The position numbers were made by a program, and so were the translations under genes. The notes under the pieces are model-generated. The model was given only the letters and a program-made list of their open reading frames with translations, was not told the origin of the DNA and did no database searches. DNA of 64,000 bases, from the NCBI GenBank assembly GCA_973895155.1, contig OZ316897.1, positions 5,270,001-5,334,000 of the forward strand, read 5' to 3'. The DNA comes from Marsupella aquatica (lineage: Eukaryota > Marchantiophyta). Of this stretch, positions 1-11,891 are shown piece after piece. Each line of letters begins with the position of its first letter. Position 1 is the first letter of the stretch.

Positions 1-1889
1 TCTCAAGCTCTGAATCTGAGGCATAATTGCCTGAAGCTCCTACCGACAAAGAAGAGAGGGAGAAGCCGGAAGTCCAAGAAGTAGAGGAGGCAGTGGAGGA
101 CTGCAGCCATGATAACTCCGGCTATGGGTCGGACCATCACGTTCCAGGAGTAAGGACCTATGGCCGGTTTGTCCCCACACTTCCAAGGGTAGTACGAGGG
201 GACCCCAACCAGCAGAGTAGCCCTGAGTCTCCCCCACCAGATGTTGCTCCCCCGAGCTTTGACGGCATAAAACAGACGGCGCAGGAATTTCAGGAGCGAA
301 TCAGGCAGGAAGAGGAGGCAACCCTGGCTAGAGAAAAGGATTTGCCAGGAGGAGATTGGCCGGAGGACATCAGGCGGCTAGCCGAAAAAGGAAGCAAACC
401 TCTAGCCACGATTGAAGAGATCCGCAAGACGGCTTGGGAGCAGAGGCCGCGATGGGCGATGCCGATCACTTCTACTTACTCCACCTACGCTAAGAATAGA
501 GCCATGGAGTATGGTGAGATGTGTGGGGAACTTGCGCTCGGCATCTTTGGAGAGGAGTTGGAGGTAGGACCCTTTTTCCATAGGGAGCAGTTGGAGAAGC
601 ACCAGTTAGAAGAAGCGGTGGCTTTAGAGAGAAGCAAGAAGGACGAGGTCATTCGGCGGCTTAGGAGGATGGAAGCCGAGATTGAAGATCTAAGGGCGGC
701 CAAGAAAGCCCAAGATGAACTGCGGATTAAACGGCATGAGCTGAACATCATGCAGGGGCAGTTGGACACCGCGCAGGCTGATAATCAGAATATCAAGGAT
801 AAACTGACTCAGACGTAGGGAGAGTTGGCTGATACGATCAAAGAGAGGGAGAAGTGGAAGCGAGAGCAGAGAAATGCAGAGGAGGCCCACATAACAGCCA
901 ACAGCCAGGCCATGGCGGAGACCCAAAGAAAGGAATGGGCGTTGAAGGGGGAGCTCGAGAAAATCCGCGGAGCCCTTGAGCAGAAGGAGGCCGAGTTAGG
1001 AAAATCCTATCAAGGGATTATGGCGCTGCAGCAGGAGCTTGCGTCCCTGACGGCCAGCTTCAAGGCCGACCTAAGGGAGAAGGACGAGATGCTCGATCAG
1101 ACTTACACCAAGATGAATCAGATGGAGTCTATCATCATTGCAGAGCTCGACAAGGAGCTAAGAGCAACCCGGGAGGAGAGGGCTAGCTTGAAGAAAGAAC
1201 GGGAGGAAGCCCAGAAGGAACTAGAGGAGGCGCGCAAGGACCTGGATGAGACCCAGGAGGAGTTGGAGGAAATCACGAGGAAGATGGAGAACCTCCAGCG
1301 GCGGGCCGACAACCAAACAGAGCGGCTGAAGAAACAAGCCGCAGTATTTAAGTGCTTGTCTTCATCAGGCCCAACTCCAATTGGGGCAACCAAGTTACCA
1401 GGAGTGGTACTGGCCGAAGAAAAAGCCGCACCACCTGCACCAGTGCCGGAAGTAAGTGGGAAGGGGAAGGGACCAGCTGCCAAACCAGAAAAGAAGAAGA
1501 AGCGGAAACCTTCAGGGTCAAGGAGTAATACGGATCCACTGGCCGTGGTGACCAAGGAGGTAGACCCAGCACCAACCTCCGGCATGAACACGGCAATAGA
1601 TCCCGCTATCACCAAGGGTGGGGAAGGTGCGGCCCAAGCCGAACTACTCAATCATGAGGCCGGTATCCCAAATCTGCCTCTTGAGCAAGCCGGGGAAACC
1701 GTAGCCGAGGCTGAGGCCGTAGCCAAGAATGATTCCCGAGCCGATGCCGACGCCGATGGTGGACCCAGTCAGGCCGATGGAGAGTTGACTCGGTCAAGGG
1801 CAGGTAATCTGTTAGAAAATGAACCTACGGTAGTGGCTGAGGAGGAAGCGTTGGGGGCGTCCATTGAGGATCCACCACCGGTGTCGTGA
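1..1889 (+). pseudogene. Family A coiled-coil protein, C-terminal half, broken
   Basis: This stretch is collinear with residues of about 590-1210 of the intact A5 protein. Visible parts are an acidic linker, the EYGEMCGELAL segment, a long Glu/Lys/Arg/Gln-rich heptad region interpretable as coiled coil, a Lys-rich KKKKRKPSG cluster like a nuclear localisation signal, and an Ala/Pro/Glu-rich tail ending with TGA at 1887-1889. Two in-frame stops break it: TAA at 24-26, where A5 has GAA, and TAG at 816-818, where A5 has CAG. Otherwise it is very close to A5, so decay is recent. The molecular function is unknown; the shape resembles a structural or Gag-like protein. Confidence 0.75.
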
Positions 1890-2542
1890 CGGTGCAAGGG
1901 CGTCATTCCTTTTAGGAAGGGCGGACGTGGAGGGAGGAGGCGTGAGTGGGCAGGGCGGGCGCTGATCTCCAAGTTTAGGATTAGGATCAGGACCAGGAGC
2001 GGCCCTGACACATAGCTTAGTGGGATTGTGGTTCCACTGGTAGGAGCAACGCTTGTGCTCCTGCCTTGCTGTACATAGGTAGATCTGGGCAAGTAGATTA
2101 CTGTTAGGTAGATTAGGCTTATGCTGCAAAGAATTAGGCGGATCCACTACCAGGATAAGTACCTGGGCAGTGGGGAGCTCAGGGCCTCTTCTTTAGCAAG
2201 TTTTTAGTTTGCACCAGCCGGGCTGGGATCAAGTAGTAAGAGAAGCTCTCGGTTAGTCATACAGTGACCCTTGTGTATATTCATGTTTCCTCATGCCTAA
2301 GAGCTGAATAGAGTTGGCCTCACGGCTTAGTTCGCAGAGCTTGTGTATGAGATGTACTGTTTGTATGGCAAGTGCATGGTATGACTCAGTCAGAATGAGT
2401 CATTTTGCTATTTGTGTGTCGCATTAACTTGTGTGAAGAGTGCCCACATCAACTAGAAGGAAGGAAAGTAAGCAGGGGAGTGAGAGTTGGATGTGTCGAG
2501 CTGAGAGAGGTCTTAGCGGCTTAACCAAGCCTATTGGGGATC

Positions 2543-2558
2543 ATTCCGGTGGCGGAAT
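2543..2558 (+). other. GGCGGAA terminal motif of A1
   Basis: A near-palindrome, ATTCCGGTGGCGGAAT, lies 248 bp from the 3' end of A1 and is followed by CAAA and ATACC. Equivalent sites sit at a similar distance from the 3' ends of A5, D, E, B1, B2 and B3. Its role is unknown; a binding site for the mobilising enzyme is one possibility. Confidence 0.6.
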
Positions 2559-2806
2559 CCAAACATACCTAACAAGACGGAGGGGAAGATGAGGGAAGGC
2601 CTAGATTAGGCCGGCTACGTATCTCATGACCCGATGAAGGATCTGTCCAGTATATGTGGGTAAAAGGCTAATAGTAATAGTAGGAGGAGGTTAGCAGCGT
2701 CCCATGCCGCTAAGCCGCGGAAACAGCCTCACCAAGCGCGAAACCTGCGGGAATCGGCTTGAGCTGGGGGGTTTCTTGGGTTTAGGGAGCCATGGGACGC
2801 ACCACA

Positions 2807-5800
2807 GTGGATCCACCGCCGTGCCGATACCGGAGGTTGGTGCCGGGTTTATCTTCTCGGTCACAACGGCTTGAGAAGCCGTATAACTCCCAGACCTAGA
2901 AGGTTTCCGCTTCTTCTTCTTCCCTATTTTGATAGCCGGTTCCTTCCCCTTGCCACTTACCTCCGACACCGGGGTGAGTGTTACGGCTTGTCCTTCGGCC
3001 AATACTACCCCTGGTAACTGGGTTCCCCCAATTGGAGTTGGACCTGATGAAGCCAAGCATTTAAATACTGCGGCTTGTGTCTTTAGCCGCTCTGTTTGGT
3101 TGTCGGCCCCCCGCTGTAGGTTCTCCATCTTCCTCGTGATTTCCTCCAACTCCTCCTGGGTCTCGTCCAGGTCCTTGCGCGCCTCCTCCAGCTCCTTATT
3201 GGCTTCCTCCAATTCTTTCTTTAAGGTAGCCCTCTCCTCTTGGGTTTCTCTTAGCTCCTTGTCGAGCTCCGCTACGACCACAGACTCCATCTTATTCATC
3301 TTGGTATAAGTCTGGTCAAGCTAGTCGTCCTTTTCACGCAGGTCGGCCTTGAAGCTGGCCGTCAGGGACGCAAGCTCCTGCTGCAGCGTAATAATCCCTT
3401 GATAGGATTTCCCTAACTCTGCTTCCTTCTGCTCAAGGGCTCCGTGGATATCTTCAAGCTCTCCTTTCAACGCCCTCTCCCTTCTCTGAGTCTCCGCCAT
3501 GGTCCGGTTGTTGGCGGTTAAATGGGCCTCCTCTGCGTCCCTTAGCTCCCGCTTCCATTTCTCTCTTTCTTTGACTGCGCCGGCCAACTCTTCTTGGGTC
3601 CGAGTCAGTTTATCCTTGATAATCTGATTGTCAGACTTAGCGGTATCCAACTGCCCCTGCATGATGTTTAGCTCATGCCGCTTAATCTGCAACTCATCTT
3701 GGGCTTTCTTGGCCGCCTGCAGGATTTCCACCTCGGCTTCCTTCTCCCTAAGCCGCCGGATGACCTCGTCCTTCTTGCTTCTCTCCAAAGTCATCGCTTC
3801 TTCTAATCGGTGCTTTTCCATCATCTCCCTCTAGAAAAAGGGTCCCTGCTCCAACTCCTCCCCAAAGATGCTGAGCACCAGGTCCCCACACATCTCTCCG
3901 TACTCCATGGCTCTATCCTTAGCATAGGTGGAGTAACTAGAAGTCATCGGCATCAACCACCGCGGCCTCTGCTCCCAAGCCGTCTTGCGGATTTCTTCTA
4001 CGCTGGCAAGAGGGTTGCTTCTTTTTTCGGCAAGCCGCCTGATGTCCTCCGGCCAATCTCCTCCTGGTAAATCCTTCTCCCTAGCCAGGGCTGCCTTCTC
4101 TTCCTCCCTAAGTCGCTCCTGAAATTCTTGTGCCGTCTGCTTTATGCCGTCAAAGCTCGGGGGAGAAACCTCTGGTGGGGGAGACTCGGGGTTACTCTGT
4201 TGGGTGGGGTCCCCTCAAACTACTCTTGGAAGCGTGGGGATAAATTGGCCACAGGTCCTTACTCCTGGAACATGATGATCCAACCCATAGTCGGAGTTAT
4301 CATTGTTGTAGTCCTCCACTGCCTCCTCCACTACTTGGACTCCCGGCTCCTCTGCCTCTGATTTGGGGCTTGAGGCTCCCACGTACATTCGCACTCCCGA
4401 CTTGTGTTCCGGCCTCAATCTCTCCTTGGTTCCGGTAAAGGGGTCTTCCCTTCTGAGTTGGCTTAGGCCGACCTTTGGGGCAACGTCTTGTGTCGGTGCC
4501 GTTGCCGTTGCCGTTGCTGTTGTCGGAACCATTCTCTTTTCCTTCTCCAGCAATTTCAGCAGATTTTGCATGCCTGGTTGCTGCATCGGCAAGTCTTCTT
4601 TCCTTGGCCTAAACACCTGCTGGATCGTCGGACTGTCGGGCTGGTTGGGCTTCTCTGGTGCCGGCCTCTGCTCTGGGACCTCCTCCGGTGCCCTTGCCAA
4701 TAGGGGAAGTACTGGGGCAAAGATTTGACTTCTGGCATACCGGCAGAACAGCGGCATGTGATAGCCAAGCCGGGACACGCTTCCCACGCCGATCACCTGT
4801 TGTTCCTCCTTCAAGATCTTCTTCAGTTGGTTGAGGAGGTACCTGTTGTAATCCCGGCTTGGGTCTGGCCTTTCTGCCAGGTAGACCTGAGCCTTGCCGA
4901 TCTCTGCCCTCGGCAAGTTACAATGCATGGTCACCCGCAAGAAATCGATCATCTCTCCAATGTGCGGGTTGGTGCAGGTGTTCCGGAAGAAGCCATTCTT
5001 CGTTGATGGTCCTGGGAACGACCGGAACTCCTTGTCAGGTAAGATCTTCCTGGTATCAACCTTGGTCTTATTACCCATCGGCAAGCCAAACACCTCAGCA
5101 ATCACCCGGGGGTGAGATAGAAATCCTTCCCATACACCCTCGTGGAATTGGTCTCGGGTTCCCATGATCCCACGAATTCTAATAAGTCTGAGTCTGGTAC
5201 CTCCGACTTCAGCCATGGTAATCTTACGAAGGCTTCCAAGCCGGATCCGGCCATGAAGCCCTGGTACTTCTTGGTCTGCATGGCCGTAAAGCATGCATCC
5301 TCCTCCCGTGCAAAGTGTAATTGCACTTCCTCCGGTAGGGTCACCGCCCAGCCTTTCCAGGTGTCATCGTTTGTTGGAATGGCATTGATGGGATCAACCT
5401 CTTCCTCTTCGGCTTCTCCCTGCCTCCTGCCCTGCTGCTCTACTGGCTTCCTTGGTGCCGCTGACCTCGTTCTTTTTGCCGGGGTGGCCTCTTCGTTGAT
5501 GTTTCCTTTCCTCTTCATCTCGACTGCCATGGATGTTTCTCCTAGCAAGGTTGCCTTCGTCCACCCCTCCGTGTTACCCTTCAACTCCCAGTGTAGGTCG
5601 TTGCAGCGATTGATGGCTTCCCGGATGCCGACGATTCTGTTTTCGCAAAACAGAAGGTCGTCGAGCTGATTGGCAATAAGAGTCCACAAGAACTTGGCCT
5701 TGATAAGTTCTCCTCCTAAGAAAGCCGTCTTCTGCAGTTCCCAGAGCCGAGCGAGCTCCTGCCATTCTTGAGCTACTCTCTCTGATTCTTCGTCCTCGTA

Positions 5801-5908
5801 AGTCCTGACGTACTCACCTGCCCGTTTGAACAGGCATCCCCAAAAATGTGCCGCTTGATTGACGTTGCTCATACCCTCCTTGAGTCGATCATTGGTATCT
5901 GTTCCCAC
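2807..5908 (-). pseudogene. Family A coiled-coil protein, broken copy in A2
   Basis: The fragments read in order MSNVNQAAHFWG, the WKGWA..LP domain, FGLPMGNKTK, the central NGFFRNTCTNPH block, LPRAEIGKAQVYL, then the coiled coil. A frameshift lies near 5100-5290, where two overlapping frames cover the same region. Stops at 3831-3833 and 3321-3323 read TAG; copy A3 has CAG at 3831-3833 and, in the closest alignment, at 3321-3323. The last roughly 100 codons are missing at 2807. The gene cannot make a full protein. Function is unknown, as for A5. Confidence 0.7.
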
Positions 5909-6198
5909 CCCGAGTGCTTGCCTAAGCAGCTGACAACATTTGGTCTCCCGTAGTCGTCTGCCCAGTTTGTTCTTGCAAATGAGCCACTATTCCTCGCGAG
6001 CGGTCCTTACCCCTCTCCTCCTCTGGTCTTCCCTCCCGTTGGTCACCCCTAGCCGCCGACGCTTAGCGCGCCCTAACCCTAATCATGTTCTCTCCCCCGA
6101 CGTCCTTACTTCCGGCTTCGTCCCGGGTTCCATAGTCACCCTTAATTGTTTATATTTTCCTTGTCTTGTTACTATACTAAGGTGTTTCCAGGGATTTT
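2807..6198 (-). mobile_element. Element A2, truncated at both ends
   Basis: This is a family A copy on the minus strand. Its 3' part is cut off at 2807 by A1. At the 5' side, similarity to A5 and A3 continues through the leader with GGAAAATATAAAC and stops near 6198, about 70 bp short of the expected TGTGATGCC terminus. It therefore lacks its own end and target duplication here. Confidence 0.7.
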
Positions 6199-6570
6199 TG
6201 CAGACGGGATTATAAGCCACACGACGGAAGAAGAAGAAATGTTTTAGGCAAGGCCGGACGGAATCTTGGAGAATATACTACATCCCCAGAGTTTGCATAT
6301 ACCTTCTTGGCGGCTGCTGGAAAATATGTACCTTGTACATGTGCAGAATCTGTACCTTCTTGGCGGCCGCTAGCAAATAGGTACCTTCTTTGTGGTACAG
6401 TTGTTATATGTACGCTCCGGATTCTACGATCGTTATATGGTACGCACATTGTCCGGAATGGTATCCTTGGCATAAAGTACGGGTACTTTAACGTTTGATG
6501 TACCGCCCAAGTTCTAAGCCTAAAAGTGCGGTATTATTGGCATAAAGTGGTACCAAGACTTTAACGTCTA
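6199..6570. other. No gene seen; short imperfect duplication
   Basis: The stretch between A2 and the SWIM gene remnant has no convincing reading frame. Two related units of about 50 bp each (near 6460-6510 and 6530-6580) share TTGGCATAAAGT followed by CTTTAACGT. These may be promoter or terminal material of the following element. Confidence 0.4.
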
Positions 6571-6984
6571 ATGTATAAAGCCGAAGGCCTGGGGACTAAC
6601 ATTCCCAGTGTGGATTTGGGACACATGGTTTCTCTTGTGATAATCCGATCAGTAACCGGGGATGTTGTTGTTCTTCGTCAAATTGAGGGAGACAGTGTTC
6701 GAGTCACTAAGGAGCATGAAGTAGCAAGCCGATTTGGTTTGAAGGTAGGGGATTTCATGATTTACAAGGAGAGAGAAGATGGGCTATCCACTTCTGCTGA
6801 ATCCAAAGGCGATGGAGATGAGCAAGAGTGGTATCTGAAATGTGGCGTGTCCCATACTATCTGCAAAAAGAAAGCAAGTTCATGCAATGTTAGTGAGGGT
6901 CTTGGAGATTTTGCGCACTCCCCACAGATTGATGAACCAAGTGAATTATGGAACAATACACCGCGTCAGAAATTGTCCCAAGTT

Positions 6985-7790
6985 TGGGAGGACATTCATC
7001 GAGTTGGTAGACCCCACTCAAATTTTTTGCCAGTGTGGTAGGATGTTGGAGAGGCAGATGAGCCAGTGAAGGAGACACCTCGACCCAACGCAATCAATCT
7101 CAGAGGGGGTCTTCGACATGGTGAACCTTCTCGATTGAGTACACCTTGGTCAAATTCATTCCATATGTGGGAAGATGTTGGAGATGTGGATACACCAGTG
7201 AAGGAGAAATGTCGATCAAGTGCATTCAATCTCAGAGGGGGTCTTTGAGATGGTGAACCTCCTCGGACAAGTACACCTAGGTCCAATTCATTCCAAATGT
7301 GGGAGGATCTTGGAGATGGTGATACACCAGTGAAAGAGAAACCTTGATCAAGTGCATTCAATCTCAGAGGGGGTCTTCAAGATGGTGAACCTCCTCGGAC
7401 AAGTACACCTAGGTCCAATTCATTCCAAATGTGGGAGGATCTTGGAGATGGTGATACACCAGTGAAAGAGAAATCTTGATCAAGTGCATTCAATCTCAGA
7501 GGGGGTCTTCAAGATGGTGAACCTCCTCGGACAAGTACACCTAGGTCCAATTCATTCCAAATGTGGGAGGATCTTGGAGATGGTGATACACCAGTGAAAG
7601 AGAAATCTTGATCAAGTGCATTCAATCTCAGAGGGGGTCTTCAAGATGGTGAACCTTCTCGGACAAATACATTCGAGTCTACATCATCCCAATTTTGGGA
7701 GGATCGAGGAGCTGCTTATACTCCACCAAAGGAGACACCTCGATCAAAGGCATTCCTTCTCAGAGAGGGTCTTCGAGAAGGCAATTCAGT
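6985..7790 (+). repeat. 132-bp (44-codon) coding tandem repeat, about six units
   Basis: Equivalent bases recur at 7110, 7242, 7374, 7506, 7638 and 7770, exactly 132 bp apart, so the array keeps the reading frame. Each unit encodes a segment around W-E-D-x-G-D, TPVKEK and NLRGGL. The inner units are nearly identical and the outer ones diverged, as expected of unequal exchange. Three inner units carry TGA where the flanking units have CGA. Confidence 0.85.
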
Positions 7791-9390
7791 ATGGAAGGAT
7801 GAGTTCCTTGTCAGTGTTGTTCATGCCATGCTACAGGGGAAAGGGACCTCTCGATGTGTACAAGCTGCTTGTAAGATTTTGAGCACAAAATTGCCGGAGA
7901 GAGTTCAACAATTACCAGAAGTGTATGATGGAGACCATGTTTTTGAGTTGCCACCTTTTACAGGTCCATACTCAAAGGGGTGTTTCTTTTTGGGCATGGA
8001 GCAAAAGAATGATTGTTACATGTGGAGCAGGTTGATTGAGACAAGAGCAAATATCGGCCCAAAGCTAAACAACAACAGTCACTCTTACAAGATCCAAACT
8101 GTGAAGTGTTTGGGTTCTCTGCGTTGTATGCATAGGGATTGTGAGAATTTTGAAGAGCGCAAAGAGCACAATTCTGCAAAGTGGACCCGAGATCAAGCAG
8201 GCACAAATGAGATGCCTTTCACTGTTGGATGCAATGTTCCCCCATCAAGTGTAATTTGTAGCTTTTGCAGGAGGCCTCCTAGGTGTATAGCTGGATGCCC
8301 AAGTGAGATGTACTACATCACTCCAACCAAGGATGACCTTAATTACTGTCACAAGTCTCATGTTGCCATGCATGTTGGAAATCACACCCATCCCGCAATG
8401 TTCACGCACAACAAAGATCAACGATCACTTGTGCGTAATCTTGTGGAGGAGGAACTGAAGAGGAGTCCTACTGCACGGCCATCTGTGATCAAGGTCGAAG
8501 CAGTACAGAAACTTAAAGATATTTTTGAGGACCCAGTGGCTGAGATGGTCACCACTGAGGAGGCAAACAACCTTGATGAAATGTTGGCCATTCAGGGCGA
8601 CGAATCTATTTTCCGCTCAATGATCAGGAGCATCAAGAGATACTCTCATGTGTCAACTGATGTAAGCATGATACTAGAGATGCGGAAGCAGACTGCATTT
8701 CCTTTTATCCAAAGTGTTTTGTTCCCAGCCCAGAACGTGGGAACAAATGAGCGGCCGCACATTTTTAAAATGAGTACAGAAGGTCCCGGGTCAGGAGTGG
8801 ACCTTGTTCAAAGAATGTAGCCAGGAGGGGATCTTGAGCATTCTTGGGTGATGTCTGATGTCATGCACCGCATACTTGACAATAGATGGTGCACTATGTC
8901 TGCACACGTATATGACCATTTCTATCGAGGCTTATGCACAATCTTTGTCTGTGAGCTAGTTTCAGAAGATAGCAAGTCATTGCAAACTGCATGGAAGGTC
9001 ATGAGGAGGGTATGTGAAGAACATGGGCTGAAGAATGTGCAGTTCTGTGGATTTATGGCTGATAATGGTGCTGCTGGGTGGAATGCAATCCGCAATGAAT
9101 TTTGGGATGGAAAGGTAAATTCCCATAGAGAGAGGTCTGATGCATTTCACTGGGCCCAATCAGTACAGAGAATGCAGAAGCACATTGTCCCAAGTAAGAG
9201 ATTTGAGCATAAAGAATTGTTGGATTCACTTCGGCACGCCGGTAATATAGTTCTTGCCTATCGAGTTTTTGAGAAGCTGAAAACGTGGTGGAATGAGGGC
9301 AATGCGCTACCAGGAAAAGCAAAGGAGCTCACCACGTGGATGTCTTGGTGGATTGTTCGGTTTTCTCAGTGGGGAAACTTTTTGAGACTC

Positions 9391-9500
9391 GTAAGTGTCT
9401 TAACACTTTCCCTCTCTATGCATGATATCCGTCAACACGTTGGATCTCAGCGAAGCTCTCCGAGATATGCTCTAATACACCTATTTTGTCTGTTGCCTAG
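9391..9500 (+). other. Predicted intron in the SWIM gene remnant
   Basis: GTAAGT opens at 9391 directly after a complete codon and TTGCCTAG closes at 9500. Removing these 110 bases joins the WGNFLRL block in one frame to an open stretch continuing to 9791. Confidence 0.5.
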
Positions 9501-10921
9501 AACATAAAAAATGACCAAATTGAGATGTTTTCTGGAACAATATTGCAGGAGATGGACAGAGAAAAGGCAGCACTCATGCCTAACCACAGTGGGGCAGAGT
9601 CGGTACACGCATCTATGCATAAATCCTCATCTAGTACAAAGGTTGGGTTAGTACAATCTTGTACCCTGGATGCATCTTGCGCGTTGAGCCAGAATGGAGC
9701 TTTGAAGAACTACAAACTCAGTGGGAGGAAGGACGGGGACCGAGCTTGTTTGAACTTTGACTTCAAGATGCTACTGCCGTTGGGAATGTAGAATCTTTCT
9801 TTCCAAAATTGAACACCGCTGTAACTCAACCACACTTGCGTGAGTTCTCATCCATGGACCCACTTAGCAAAGATGTAGAAACCGTTCCGATGAAATGCGG
9901 GAAGGCCACTGCTGGCCATCATGTTGTAGTAGAAGATTCCCACCGGCCTGACATTGTTTTGGTAACCAGACCAAAGAAGAGGAAGTTCAGGGGGATTGCA
10001 AATAGGGACGCAAACTTGAAAAGCCAGGATGCTGAAGTTGTGGATCTGTCGTCCGATGGCTCTCGTGGCTCGGGCGAACCAGATGTTGTCATTGTGGAAC
10101 CCCGAAAGACGAGGTCAACCCCATGTCTGGAGCCCGTGAGAAGACGTGTTCAGGAAAGTGATTTGGTTCTAGGCATGTTCTTTTTGGCTCGCATCTCAAC
10201 GATTGGTAAGAGTCCCGGTTATCGAGGTGCATTCAAAGGCAAGGAACGGGGAGTATGTGCTCAATTTATCAAAGAGGCAGGACTAAAAGTAAGTGGATTA
10301 GGCGTTGTTGGTATCTGTTGGCTGGCTGGGAGAATATTTAATAAACCAGGTGTTCCATATCCGTATTGGTTTTGCCCAAACAACCAGTGTTGCACAAAAT
10401 CATCTTTGCCATTTATTACTGGTGTTTTACCACCACTGCCTTCAAAGTTTCTTGTCTCTCGTGGAACTAATCTTACAAAAGAAGAGGTCCTGTTCTTGCA
10501 CAACAATGGAGTGGACGTCATTTTTGGTGAAGATGTTATGAATGAATTGGTGAGTGCTGGCGACATCATAATGGATTTGAACACATACCCAGAGCGGATA
10601 GATCCAACAATGCCTGATGAGCGTGGTACTCGACGCAATGGCCAGGCAAGGCGAAGGAGGTCAGACACCTCCAAGTACGCTGCCACATGTATCCATAATG
10701 CTAAGACCGAGGCAATTGTGTGCACATCAATGAGGAGAATCGAAACAGAGAATGCTACAGGCGTGAGGCTCATGGTGAACAACACTTGCAGGGGCCGAAC
10801 TTCAATACATTGCGTACAGATCTATGTCTTCCCAAGTTGCTCCTGCAAGGATTTCATGTACAGGGAGTCTATGGGAAGAGCCTACTTCCCGTGCAAGCAC
10901 TTGTATTGGTGCTTTTGTTAA

Positions 10922-11450
10922 ACGCCAACTTCGACCTTGCCCAGCCGCATCCCATACACGACAGCTTCCTTCTTTGATCCGAATAGTGAACATGAACATA
11001 GGCACTCCTTCGCCTAGCGACTTACACTCATGAGCTAACCGATTCCTGCTAACGGGGGTTCCTATATCCGCCCCCCCTTGCCTTTTCTGTCGAGCTCTTG
11101 TGCCTAAGGCACATACTCTGCCATCTGCTAGTAGGCCATCGCAGCCTTCATAGCAGAACTCGACTCCTACACGACCGTTAATTGAGATGATCGTCGCCTC
11201 CCCTACTTCCAGCCTTTCTATCATCTCAACAAAATGAATAACCGCTGGTCCTTGCTTACTACTTCCTAAATACTCTTGGTTGACCTCTAGTTGACACTTC
11301 TAAACCTAAAAAAAACTCTAATATCGCCGGTGTAATTTTTATTGTTTACAGCTTTGCAAACATCTTGAAAAGGAATATCGACACGGATCAATGTGTTAAC
11401 CAACCAATCTTGACTCTAATTGAGGTCAACAACCTTGTATCAAATGCAGG
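10922..11450. other. Gap after SWIM remnant, no supported gene
   Basis: A minus-strand open stretch (10802-11224, 140 codons) overlaps the SWIM finger and has no recognisable motif. The rest has no reading frame or repeat worth naming. Confidence 0.35.
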
Positions 11451-11690
11451 TATTGTCTGATCTCGGCGACCTCCGCCGACATTGTATTTTGGAGACCATT
11501 GCCGACATTGTATCTCAGAGACCCTCGCTGACATTTACCAAATAGCCGAATAGGGTTTCCTTCCTCATTGTATCCTTCCTCATTGTATCTCGGAGACCCT
11601 CGCCGACATTGTATTTCGGAGACCCTCACCGACATTGTATTTTGGAGACCCTCGCCGACATTTACCAAACAGCTGAATAGGGTCACCTAT
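11451..11690. repeat. Short tandem repeat, GGAGACCCTCGCCGACAT type
   Basis: Units of about 31 bp with the core GGAGACCCTCGCCGACAT and a TTGTAT spacer are repeated about six times with variation. The same core, on either strand, recurs at about 12800-12970 and 14080-14660 around two F-box-like copies. Confidence 0.6.
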
Positions 11691-11697
11691 TTTGGGC

Positions 11698-11744
11698 CTA
11701 GGGTTTAGGGTTTAGGGTTTAGGGTTTAGGGTTTAGGATTTAGG
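11698..11744 (+). repeat. Interstitial telomere-like TTTAGGG array
   Basis: Five perfect GGGTTTA units and a degenerate sixth form a short array of the plant (Arabidopsis-type) telomere repeat, about 150 bp upstream of an F-box-like reading frame. It may be a repaired break, or telo-box promoter sequence. Confidence 0.75.
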
Positions 11745-11891
11745 ATAAATGACCGTTTTATGTGACCGATATTATGTATCTGTTGTCCTTGTCGGTTTAG
11801 TGTTTAGGGTTTGCTATGGAGAGGGTCACATTAGGAGGGTAGACCATCGGCCCGCTCTCAGATTAGGCATTTTTTTTGTTACAAACTTACT

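Larger units (their letters stand above)
1..2806 (+). mobile_element. Element A1, 5' part outside window
   Basis: This is a copy of family A running in from the left edge. Its 3' end is the sequence GGGACGCACCACA closing at 2806, the same end as in complete copy A5 (51059 on the opposite strand). The roughly 900 bp after the coding region match A5 almost base for base by eye. It abuts A2, which lies in the opposite orientation and resumes mid-gene at 2807, so A1 most likely inserted into A2. The right target duplication would be GTGGA (2807-2811), and the left one would lie outside the window. Confidence 0.75.
6571..10921 (+). pseudogene. SWIM zinc-finger, MULE-like transposase remnant
   Basis: One reading frame continues from 6571 to 9390 apart from stops at 7039, 7246, 7345, 7477, 7609 and 8818. 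It holds a unique N-terminus, a series of 44-residue repeats (6985-7790), a Cys/His-rich region (about 7828-8400), then a transposase-like segment with VYDHFYRG, GFMADNGAAGWNAI and FHWAQSVQRM blocks. A GTAAGT...CCTAG intron (9391-9500) joins it to the next exon. After a frameshift near 9790 the C-terminus (9809-10921) ends in a SWIM motif, CSC...C-K-H, at about 10835-10905. The blocks resemble SWIM-containing transposase-like proteins that I associate with seed-free plants. Assignment to MULE is by general resemblance only. No terminal inverted repeats were found. It is decayed. Confidence 0.55.

Noticed and set aside
1118-1651. Long Ser/Leu-rich frames opposite the family A coiled coil (also 3628-3834, 52110-52751, 53085-53369)
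   Set aside because: They are antisense shadows: Glu/Lys/Gln-rich coding gives Ser/Leu/Phe-rich open frames on the other strand, and the same shadows appear in every A copy.
10802-11224. 140-codon minus-strand open frame overlapping the SWIM finger
   Set aside because: No motif recognised, opposite to a supported coding region, and no independent support for a promoter or splice sites.
11698-11744. A true chromosome end
   Set aside because: Only about six repeat units, with ordinary sequence on both sides.
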